Shown here one piece after another: positions 14,687 through 20,063 of a DNA stretch of 20,063 nt (position 1 is the stretch's first letter; the number at the start of each line of letters is the position of its first letter). The notes below the pieces were generated by a model. The model did no database searches and was not told where the DNA came from. It saw only the letters and a program-made list of their open reading frames with translations. The translations under genes and the position numbers were made by a program. This DNA comes from Candidatus Cloacimonadota bacterium. GTDB taxonomy: Bacteria; Cloacimonadota; Cloacimonadia; Cloacimonadales; TCS61. The DNA lies in NCBI GenBank assembly GCA_030626645.1, contig DAOUTP010000011.1, positions 1-20,063 on the forward strand. Direction: 5' to 3'.

Positions 14687-15088
14687 TTATTTCAATTGAT
14701 TTCCCACATCCTCAACTGTATAACCATCATCATTTATACGTACTAAAATATTAATCTCCGGCTGAATAATCCCAAAAAATATTTCTTCACCATTTTGTAG
14801 ATAACTACATTGATAATCACCATAACTAATGGGAGAATCATCTGAAGGTTCCGTTAACTGAAATTCAAAATATTGTGAAGTTTCACCTATATTAAGTACG
14901 CTGATCTGCTGAATATCATCTATACCTATCATGGAAATAAGCAATTCCGTAACATCACATGAACTATTATTAGCTATTGTTATATAAAATGAAGTATATT
15001 CATCTTCAACTTCAGTGCTGCTTTTACTACAACCGGTAAGCAGAAATAAACATAATAGGACGGAAAGTATAATTAATTTCTTTTTCAT
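14687..15088 (-). CDS. Predicted lipoprotein, function unknown
   Basis: The 133-residue protein has a type II signal peptide: a Lys-rich start, a hydrophobic core at residues 5-17, and lipobox LTGC with the lipidated Cys at 20. The mature part is acidic and short (about 113 residues). Alternating patterns such as SFYITIANNS and FEFQL suggest a small beta-rich domain. I do not recognise the family. AGGAG precedes the ATG. It lies 30 bases downstream of the predicted outer-membrane barrel gene on the same strand, so the two are probably co-transcribed and may work together at the envelope. It converges on the rplQ terminator. Confidence 0.75.
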   Translation of the reverse strand: MKKKLIILSVLLCLFLLTGCSKSSTEVEDEYTSFYITIANNSSCDVTELLISMIGIDDIQQISVLNIGETSQYFEFQLTEPSDDSPISYGDYQCSYLQNGEEIFFGIIQPEINILVRINDDGYTVEDVGNQLK

Positions 15089-15118
15089 TTTCTTATCTCC
15101 TTACTATTTTATTTTAAT

Positions 15119-16009
15119 TCAAAATATTTTTGCCCCAACTGCTAAGCCTAAAGTAAGGTTAGTTAGGAATGAATAACCTTCAAATGAATTTGCGTAAAAA
15201 TAAAATGATGACAATTCAAAATCCGTTTCCACTTTCAAATAGAAAAAATCCAGAAAACTTAATCTAAGTCCTGCTGAAGAGTGTATGAAAGGGAATAAAC
15301 CACTAGAAACAATATCTTCATCATCATATTCCCATTCACCATGACGACGTTTACCATAAGATAATCCGCCACCCAAACCATAATAAGGTGAGAATATATG
15401 AACTTTGCGATAATAATGAATTCCTTTCAGATCAAATTTCGTTTCATCATAAATATGTCGAGTTTCATCAAGATCAGGCCACCTTATCCAGCCAATACCA
15501 AATTGAAACTCATCAATGAACCGATATTGATGATCATAAGTAAATTTAATGATTGAGCTGATCTTATTCGTACAAGCATCTGATGATGGAAAAGGATCTA
15601 GCATTAAACTGGCTTCATAACCTATTATATTTCTATCTATCAAATATGAAGGATTATCTTTCTTTATATTTTGTGCTTTAATACCTTTAAATACACCATA
15701 AAAAGCTCCAGTCAGTATTGATATTTTACTAATTTCCCATCCTATGCCCGATGCTGCTTTCAAGTTCCATCTAATATGGTCTTTATTCCTATTAAGGTAT
15801 AGTGTGGATCCTACATAACCAATGCCAAATCCTATAGGTCCCCAACAAATTGCACCCTTTACCGGTTGGTTAATCCGGTAATCCCTAATAATTGGAATCT
15901 TCTCATAAAGTGGTCTTTGTTGTTCTTGCATTAAATTATTCACTTCAGATGTTTCTGCTGCTAATAGTGAAATTAGTAATAGGAAAATTATTATAAAACT
16001 TTTTTTCAT
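15119..16009 (-). CDS. Predicted outer-membrane beta-barrel protein, function unknown
   Basis: From the second ATG (complement of 16007-16009) the product is 296 residues; the first ATG, nine bases earlier, would add MVQ but overlaps the AGGATGG that best serves as ribosome-binding site. A Sec signal peptide is clear (MKKSFIIIFLLLISLLAAE). The mature protein alternates glycine/aromatic beta strands and ends LGLAVGAKIF. A terminal Phe after amphipathic strands is the usual BAM recognition signal for outer-membrane barrels. I recognise no specific family. It is upstream of the lipoprotein gene and divergent from mgtE. Confidence 0.72.
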   Translation of the reverse strand: MKKSFIIIFLLLISLLAAETSEVNNLMQEQQRPLYEKIPIIRDYRINQPVKGAICWGPIGFGIGYVGSTLYLNRNKDHIRWNLKAASGIGWEISKISILTGAFYGVFKGIKAQNIKKDNPSYLIDRNIIGYEASLMLDPFPSSDACTNKISSIIKFTYDHQYRFIDEFQFGIGWIRWPDLDETRHIYDETKFDLKGIHYYRKVHIFSPYYGLGGGLSYGKRRHGEWEYDDEDIVSSGLFPFIHSSAGLRLSFLDFFYLKVETDFELSSFYFYANSFEGYSFLTNLTLGLAVGAKIF

Positions 16010-16082
16010 TTGCACCATCCTAAAATCAATTTGAGAAATTCTTTTTTAATGTAAAGAACAATAATTTGTATAACGGAGAAAA

Positions 16083-16088
16083 ATTATA
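16083..16088 (-). promoter_or_regulatory. Possible -10 box for the barrel/lipoprotein pair
   Basis: On the minus strand a perfect TATAAT lies about 74 bases before the barrel ATG. No good -35 hexamer is present at 16-18 bases. The call rests on the -10 match and position only. Confidence 0.35.
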
Positions 16089-16116
16089 GACAGAATAATC
16101 TAAATTATTGCACAAT
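16087..16116 (+). promoter_or_regulatory. Possible promoter of mgtE
   Basis: TAGACA (five of six to the -35 consensus) and CACAAT (four of six to the -10) are 18 bases apart, 23 bases before the mgtE start. It overlaps the minus-strand -10 candidate, so the two divergent units might compete. The match is weak, and in this AT-rich DNA chance hits are frequent. Confidence 0.25.
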
Positions 16117-16138
16117 CCTTTTAAATGAGGAGCAGCTT

Positions 16139-17470
16139 ATGTTAAAGTTAACTATAGATCAAATTATTGCATTATTTGAAAATGATCAGATAGATGAAAT
16201 AACGAAAAAGATCAATCTTCTTCATCCGGGTGATGCCGCTCAAATAATAAATGAACTCCCCGCTGAATATCAGGTTAAAGCTTTTAACCAGCTCTCCTCA
16301 GAACTTGCTTCTGATGTGATCAATGACCTTCATGATGAACTGCGTGAAGATGTTTTGGAAACCATTCAACAGAATCGTCTGGTTGAGATCATGGATGAAA
16401 TGGATTCTGATGAAGCAACGGATATCGCTGCTGAACTTGATGAACACCAGCTTAAAGATGTTCTGCAAAAAATAGATAAAGAAGATTCTGAAGAGATAAA
16501 GCAACTCCTTATTTATGATGAGGATACCGCCGGTGGTATCATGCAGAAAGAGATCATTACAGTGAATAAGGAGATGAACCGCGCTGAAATGATCGATCAT
16601 ATTCGAGATAATTATGATGATGTGGAAAAGCTCTATTACATTTTTGTTACTGATGAGGAAAACAAATTGATAGGGATATTAGAAGCATCAAAACTACTTT
16701 TATGCAAATCTGAGATGAAGGCTTTAGATATTATGGATAAAGATGTGATCTCCGCTCCCGTTGAGATGGATCAGGAAGAAGTGGCAGGGATCTTTCGTAA
16801 ATATGATATTTATATTTTACCTGTTATAGATAAAGAAAATCATCTACTCGGCAGGATCACAGTTGATGATATTATTGATGTAATTGATGAAGAAGCTTCG
16901 GAAGACGTTTATAAAATGGTGGGTTTGGAGAATGAAGATAAAGTGTTCACTTCACCTCTCAGCTCTGTGCGGAAGAGGCTTCCATGGCTTACCTTAAATC
17001 TATTTACTGCTCTTCTTGTCTCAAGTGTTGTTGGTGTTTTTGAGGCAACGATTGCACGTTTATCTTTTTTGGCTGTTCTCATGCCAATTGTTGCCGGTCT
17101 GGGTGGAAATTCCGGAACACAAACACTTACCGTGATCACTCGTGGAATAGCGCTGGGTGAGCTTACACTTCACAATACATACCGAGCAATTGTTAAAGAG
17201 ATCACAGTGGGAATTATTAACGGGCTATTAATTGGTTCAGTTGCCATGCTCATTGCCTATCTTTTTAAAGGGAACATTCTGCTGGGTGCAGTTCTCGGGA
17301 TATCCATGGTTTGTAATATGTTCATTGCCGGACTTGTCGGCTCATCAATTCCTGTAGTAATGAAAACGCTGAAGATCGATCCTGCATTAGCTTCCAGTGT
17401 GATAATTACAATGCTGACGGATATTGGCGGCTTTGCTTCCTTCCTGGGTTTGGCTACACTTTTACTATAA
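16139..17470 (+). CDS. mgtE: Magnesium transporter MgtE
   Basis: The 443-residue protein has the full MgtE layout. An acidic helical N domain (about 1-130) carries repeated DE-rich motifs such as MDEMDSDEATDIAAEL. Two CBS domains (about 135-195 and 196-258) and a plug helix come next. Five membrane segments run from about 283 to the end. The family motif PIVAGLGGNSGTQ starts at Pro316, and Asp428 in MLTDIGGF matches the pore Asp of the Thermus protein. It is a Mg2+-gated inner-membrane channel: the cytosolic domains bind Mg2+ and close the pore. GAGGAG precedes the ATG. It appears to be a single-gene unit with no clear terminator. Confidence 0.96.
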   Translation: MLKLTIDQIIALFENDQIDEITKKINLLHPGDAAQIINELPAEYQVKAFNQLSSELASDVINDLHDELREDVLETIQQNRLVEIMDEMDSDEATDIAAELDEHQLKDVLQKIDKEDSEEIKQLLIYDEDTAGGIMQKEIITVNKEMNRAEMIDHIRDNYDDVEKLYYIFVTDEENKLIGILEASKLLLCKSEMKALDIMDKDVISAPVEMDQEEVAGIFRKYDIYILPVIDKENHLLGRITVDDIIDVIDEEASEDVYKMVGLENEDKVFTSPLSSVRKRLPWLTLNLFTALLVSSVVGVFEATIARLSFLAVLMPIVAGLGGNSGTQTLTVITRGIALGELTLHNTYRAIVKEITVGIINGLLIGSVAMLIAYLFKGNILLGAVLGISMVCNMFIAGLVGSSIPVVMKTLKIDPALASSVIITMLTDIGGFASFLGLATLLL

Positions 17471-17487
17471 ATCCGGTTTTAGATTTG

Positions 17488-17886
17488 TTACTCTGGATGA
17501 ATGTGTTTTTTATATTCTTCAAATAATTCTTTTGATATTCTAAACGGTTTTCCATTTTTAATAAAAACACCTCTTATGATTGCAGTATTACACAGCTCAT
17601 TTGCGTTATTGAAAATCTCCTGCTTCCAAATTGAGGTTGCCCGGGTAGCTTTTATCATTCTTGTATTTATTATTACTTTTTCTCCTACCGGAAGCCCTAA
17701 CTTGAAATTTAGTGTGATCTCGCTAAGATAAATGTGAATGCCTTCTTCACTAAGATTCCCAATTGACATATCCATCTCTTCCAATGCATCGGCACGTGCT
17801 TCCTCATAAAGATGAAGATAATTTGCATTATTTAAATGACCATAAATGTCACATTCATATCCAAATATTTTTCTACGATATTCCAT
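17488..17886 (-). CDS. Acyl-CoA thioesterase, hotdog fold (4HBT/YbgC-like)
   Basis: The 132-residue protein is the length of single-hotdog thioesterases. The active-site segment near the N-terminus reads ECDIYGHLNNANYLHLYEEAR, matching the D-x-x-G-H-x-N-N-x-x-Y-x-x-x-x-E-x-A-R pattern: Asp13, His17, Asn20, Tyr23 and Glu28/Glu29 are in place. The later LNFKLGLPVGEKVIINTRM and CNTAIIRGVFIKNGKP segments fit the central strands. It likely hydrolyses acyl-CoA thioesters in the cytosol; the chain specificity cannot be read from sequence. AGGAGG precedes the ATG. It is convergent with mgtE and divergent from the coiled-coil gene. Confidence 0.85.
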   Translation of the reverse strand: MEYRRKIFGYECDIYGHLNNANYLHLYEEARADALEEMDMSIGNLSEEGIHIYLSEITLNFKLGLPVGEKVIINTRMIKATRATSIWKQEIFNNANELCNTAIIRGVFIKNGKPFRISKELFEEYKKHIHPE

Positions 17887-17993
17887 GGAACCTCCTAAGG
17901 CTCTCTTACTTCATTTTATCATTCTCAGTATGTCAAGTTGAAATAAAAACTCTTCAGGTAAAACAGAGCTTAAAATAACACTATTATAACAAA

Positions 17994-18010
17994 ATTATTG
18001 ACACAATAAT
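17994..18010. promoter_or_regulatory. Inverted repeat over a -35-like box
   Basis: ATTATTG-ACA-CAATAAT is a perfect seven-base inverted repeat with a three-base spacer. It contains a consensus TTGACA (17998-18003) facing the coiled-coil gene. A weak -10 (GATTTT, 18022-18027) follows at 18 bases. It could be a promoter with an overlapping operator. No regulator is encoded nearby. Confidence 0.35.
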
Positions 18011-18057
18011 CAAACAAAAAAGATTTTAGATAGATAGAAAAAGAAATAGGAGGAGAA

Positions 18058-18540
18058 ATGAAAAAGACGATTATTATTTTAGTAATGCTCAGTTTGGTAC
18101 TATGTTTAGTTGCTCAACAAAGTCAACAGATCAAAAAAAATAAGGCGATCACACCAACTAAGAAAAAGATGAACTACGAAGCAGAATATCACAAATTAGA
18201 TGAGATCTATAAGAAATTACATGCTCAGGATCAAGAACAAAAACTCAGATGGCAACACCTGGAGAAACAACACAATGCTTTAAAAATGAGCAATAAAAAC
18301 AGTAAAGTTGAGATAGATGCTCTTAAAAAAGCAAATGCAATGTTACAAACTGAAAGACATGAATACAGAGTTAAATGGGAAACATCTCAAAAAGTGAATA
18401 ACGATTTCAATGGAAGATTCCAAAAAATGAATGCCGAAAATAAAGCATTAACAAAGGAAAATGCAAAACTGAGAGCTGAATTAAAAGAATATAAACCACC
18501 TAAGAAAAAAGTTTTAAAGAAAGTAACTCAACAGAATTAA
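18058..18540 (+). CDS. Secreted coiled-coil protein, function unknown
   Basis: The 160-residue protein has a Sec signal peptide (MKKTIIILVMLSLVLCLVAQQ; likely cut after Ala19). No lipobox is present, since the residue before Cys16 is Leu. Residues about 38-147 form a long charged helix with heptad-like spacing (for example HKLDEIYKKLHAQDQ and ENKALTKENAKLRAELKEY), i.e. a coiled coil. The end is Lys-rich (PPKKKVLKKVTQQN). A periplasmic structural or envelope-tethering role is possible, but no family is recognised. AGGAGG precedes the ATG. It is a single-gene unit between a possible promoter and a clear terminator. Confidence 0.8.
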   Translation: MKKTIIILVMLSLVLCLVAQQSQQIKKNKAITPTKKKMNYEAEYHKLDEIYKKLHAQDQEQKLRWQHLEKQHNALKMSNKNSKVEIDALKKANAMLQTERHEYRVKWETSQKVNNDFNGRFQKMNAENKALTKENAKLRAELKEYKPPKKKVLKKVTQQN

Positions 18541-18553
18541 ACAATATATTGTT

Positions 18554-18584
18554 AGAGGAAGCTTAAACGCTTCCTCTTTTTTTT
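18554..18584 (+). terminator. Rho-independent terminator after the coiled-coil gene
   Basis: AGAGGAAGC and GCTTCCTCT form a perfect nine-base stem with loop TTAAAC, followed by seven T. The T run ends exactly where the next apparent start codon (ATG 18585) begins. Confidence 0.92.
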
Positions 18585-19343
18585 ATGAAATTCACTAAAG
18601 ATATTTTTCTGGGATTCAACCGCGTGAAACAAGGTAAAAAGCTGATCGAGCTTATTACGAAAATTGATACCGGCTGGCAGGATGAACCTCTACGAATAGA
18701 GTTACTTAAAGAATTCCAAACTTACCTTACATACATGAAATATGAAATTGGTAAGGATATTACGAGATCATCAAAAAGAGAATTCCTTGCTCTGGCAGCT
18801 CCAATCGAACAGGAATTTGGTAAAAACCTAAAAGATGATGAATTCATAATTCTAAAAGATGATAAACACCTAAAAGAAAAAGTAACTATCCCACTCTATC
18901 TGATCCTGGATGATCTACGCTCTGCCTTTAATGTCGGTTCAATTTTCCGCTCAGCAGAATGCTTTGGAGTTTCACATATTTATCTTTGCGGATACACTCC
19001 CACACCGGAAAACAAAAAGGTTCAGAAAACCGCGATGGGAACCGACAAGCATGTAAAATGGTCAGTTCATTCTTCTGTAGAACAGGTAGTAAAAGAATTG
19101 AAAAAAGATGGATTTACGATTTATGCTCTTGAAACAACAACTCATTCAAGAAATATTTCTAAAACAGAGTTTAAAAAACCATGTGTACTCATTCTCGGAA
19201 ACGAAGCTTTAGGAATATCAGGAGAAACACTTAAACTTGCTGATGAAATTATCCTAATTCCACTCTCGGGTTGGAAGAATTCTTTGAATGTGGGAGTGTG
19301 TACTGCAATTTGCTGTTATGAGATCAGCAGGCAATGGGAATAA
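18585..19343 (+). CDS. SpoU/TrmH-family RNA methyltransferase
   Basis: The 252-residue protein has a helical N-terminal part (about 1-100) of unclear role and a C-terminal SPOUT domain. Motif 1 is LDDLRSAFNVGSIFRSAE, with Asn116 and Arg122 in the conserved places; motif 2 is LILGNEALGIS with Glu207; motif 3 is IPLSGWKNSLNVGVCTA with Ser233-Asn235. It should be an SAM-dependent 2'-O-ribose methyltransferase of tRNA or rRNA; the target cannot be told. The start is doubtful: ATG 18585 directly abuts the T run of the preceding terminator and has no ribosome-binding site. GTG 18624, with GGGA upstream, is an alternative. The frame is open and coding-like from 18585. Confidence 0.88.
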   Translation: MKFTKDIFLGFNRVKQGKKLIELITKIDTGWQDEPLRIELLKEFQTYLTYMKYEIGKDITRSSKREFLALAAPIEQEFGKNLKDDEFIILKDDKHLKEKVTIPLYLILDDLRSAFNVGSIFRSAECFGVSHIYLCGYTPTPENKKVQKTAMGTDKHVKWSVHSSVEQVVKELKKDGFTIYALETTTHSRNISKTEFKKPCVLILGNEALGISGETLKLADEIILIPLSGWKNSLNVGVCTAICCYEISRQWE

Positions 19344-19348
19344 CGTAA

Positions 19349-19366
19349 GGTGGGCAATTGCCCACC
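19349..19366. repeat. Perfect 18-bp palindrome after the methyltransferase
   Basis: GGTGGGCAATTGCCCACC is fully self-complementary and lies five bases after the stop codon. It lacks a T run, so it is not a standard terminator. It may be a 3'-end stabiliser, a palindromic repeat family member, or a protein site. Confidence 0.6.
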
Positions 19367-19388
19367 ATACAACGGCAGGTCATCCCCC

Positions 19389-19495
19389 GAACTCCCCCGA
19401 CCCCTCTTAAGCCAAGAGGGGAGAGCATTTTCTCTTTGAAATTCTTTCATCCCCTCCTCTTTGGTAAAGGGGAAGGGCAGGGATGGGGTTCGATT
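19389..19495 (+). repeat. GC-rich structured repeat, copy 1
   Basis: This 107-bp unit runs from GAACTCCCCC to GGGGTTCGATT. It contains hairpin A (CCCCTCTT with AAGAGGGG, 19401-19421) and hairpin B (19451-19462 with 19466-19477, 11 of 12 pairs). The last ~40 bases are nearly identical to copy 2 at 19929-20040; the rest aligns with small indels. Its composition differs sharply from the AT-rich surroundings. It lies downstream of the DUF559 gene stop. Confidence 0.88.
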
Positions 19496-19504
19496 TTAAG
19501 ATCA

Positions 19505-19885
19505 CTATTTTTCTAAATCTAATATTAACTTTATTGCTCTTTTAATTTCATTTACTACATTTTCTGTATCTTCAATTACTAATTCATTCTTAAAACGGAT
19601 CACTTTTACATTTAGAGATCCCATATAATTATCACGTTCAGCATCATATTCTTTGCCCATTTTTGTATGATGTTGTTTGCCATCAATTTCAATACATAAT
19701 CTTAATGATGGTGCATAGAAATCTGCAATGTAAGCACCGATCCCATATTGACGGTAGAATTTTATGTTATAAATATTTTGTTTTCTAAGTAAATTCCAAA
19801 GTATCTTTTCTGGGGGAGTTGCTCTCTTGCGGAGCTCTCTCCTTCTACTCATTTGTATTTTTCTATTATAAATTCTTGAGGTCAT
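19505..19885 (-). CDS. DUF559 domain protein, Vsr-like PD-(D/E)XK nuclease
   Basis: From the ATG at 19885 (complement) the protein is 126 residues and starts MTSRIYNRKIQMSRRREL; IYNRK is a common DUF559 beginning. GGGGAG lies four bases upstream. The earlier ATG at 19906 would add seven residues without a ribosome-binding site. In the 126-residue numbering, Glu26 of ATPPEKILWNLLR, Asp55 of YIADFYAPSLRL, then Glu66 and Asp68 of CIEIDGKQHH match the nuclease core, followed by YDAERDNYMGSLNVKVIRF. The fold relates to Vsr mismatch endonucleases; the biological role of DUF559 is not established. The gene is intact and lies between two copies of a structured repeat. Confidence 0.88.
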   Translation of the reverse strand: MTSRIYNRKIQMSRRRELRKRATPPEKILWNLLRKQNIYNIKFYRQYGIGAYIADFYAPSLRLCIEIDGKQHHTKMGKEYDAERDNYMGSLNVKVIRFKNELVIEDTENVVNEIKRAIKLILDLEK

Positions 19886-19889
19886 TAAA

Positions 19890-19895
19890 CTCCCC
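19890..19895 (-). promoter_or_regulatory. Ribosome-binding site deciding the DUF559 gene start
   Basis: GGGGAG on the minus strand is four bases before the ATG at 19885. On the plus strand the same bases read CTCCCC within AAACTCCCC, which resembles the left edge of the flanking repeats. Confidence 0.6.
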
Positions 19896-19928
19896 AAAGA
19901 TAACATAAATATTTAGTTTGCAAAAGTA

Positions 19929-20040
19929 GAACTCCCCCCTGCCCCCTCTTAAATCAAGCGGGGGAGAGCATTTCTCTTCTTGGTATTCTTTCTCACCCTT
20001 CCTCTTTGATAAAGGGGAAGGGCAGGGATGGGGTTCGATT
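19929..20040 (+). repeat. GC-rich structured repeat, copy 2
   Basis: This 112-bp unit runs from GAACTCCCCC to GGGGTTCGATT. Hairpin B is complete here: 19996-20007 pairs with 20011-20022 over 12 bases including one G-U, with loop GAT. Hairpin A (CCCCCTCTT with AAGCGGGGG) is imperfect. It is upstream of the DUF559 gene, so that gene's promoter would have to lie in or near it. The 23 bases after it, to the window end, show nothing recognisable. Confidence 0.88.
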
Positions 20041-20063
20041 AATTGCTTACTTCAATAGGATCA

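Larger units (their letters stand above)
19389..20040. mobile_element. Candidate small mobile unit: DUF559 gene between two direct structured repeats
   Basis: Two copies of one GC-rich repeat in the same orientation enclose a single small nuclease-like gene on the opposite strand, with nothing else between. The layout resembles REP/BIME elements around a RAYT gene, but the enzyme family is different. No target-site duplication can be shown. Mobility is inferred, not seen. Confidence 0.3.

Noticed and set aside
17471..17487. Possible terminator between mgtE and the convergent thioesterase gene
   Set aside because: Only a weak five-base stem (AAATC/GATTT) can be drawn, without a T run; not supportable.
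17501..17978. Two plus-strand open frames (76 and 71 residues) in the thioesterase region
   Set aside because: One lies fully within the thioesterase gene on the other strand and the other mostly does, running on into its upstream region; the thioesterase has a clear active-site motif.
19389..20040. Direct repeats considered as a CRISPR array
   Set aside because: Only two imperfect copies ~110 bp long, separated by a full gene, with internal hairpins; no spacer-sized regular units and no cas genes.

Overview
The window looks like a piece of an AT-rich, diderm bacterial chromosome. The ribosomal protein sequences and gene order are clearly bacterial. The outer-membrane character comes from a lipoprotein with a clean lipobox next to a predicted beta-barrel ending in Phe. 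Several details (a short SecY N-terminus of the FIKIPDL type, a VDHPMGGGE form of L2, C-tract repeats beside a DUF559 gene) suggest the FCB side of the tree. Candidatus Cloacimonadota is my best guess, but this is inference from memory and not a database result.

Positions 1-14595 are one uninterrupted same-strand run of 30 genes corresponding to the fused S10, spc and alpha operons: rpsJ (5' truncated by the window edge), rplC, rplD, rplW, rplB, rpsS, rplV, rpsC, rplP, rpmC, rpsQ; rplN, rplX, rplE, rpsZ, rpsH, rplF, rplR, rpsE, rpmD, rplO, secY; map, infA, rpmJ, rpsM, rpsK, rpsD, rpoA, rplQ. Gaps are at most about 34 bases and several genes overlap. The run ends at a strong Rho-independent terminator at 14626-14650. 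It couples ribosome building to the Sec channel, N-terminal methionine removal, initiation factor 1 and the RNA polymerase alpha subunit. adk, which often sits between secY and map, is absent. S14, S4 and L36 are all the zinc-binding forms. rpsC, rpsZ, rpsE and rpsM start with TTG and secY with GTG, so several starts differ from the longest-ORF start.

The standout inside the operon is ribosomal protein L30. It has a normal core of about 58 residues followed by a tail of about 100 residues, made of 18 consecutive five-residue units with Lys-Lys at an exact period of five. The tail resembles histone H1.

From 14651 to 19343 the genes are ordinary accessory or housekeeping ones: a minus-strand pair (lipoprotein and predicted outer-membrane barrel), divergent from mgtE (Mg2+ transporter); a minus-strand hotdog thioesterase; a secreted coiled-coil protein; and a SpoU-family RNA methyltransferase whose apparent start codon directly abuts the upstream terminator.

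The last 0.7 kb (19389-20040) holds a small DUF559 (Vsr-like, PD-(D/E)XK) nuclease gene. It is bracketed by two direct copies of a GC-rich repeat of about 110 bp. Each copy is built from two related hairpin modules in inverted orientation. The layout recalls REP/BIME elements flanking their RAYT transposase, but with a different enzyme. This is the best candidate for an undescribed element in the window. No gene-free stretch exceeds 300 bases, and I saw no rRNA, tRNA or CRISPR array.
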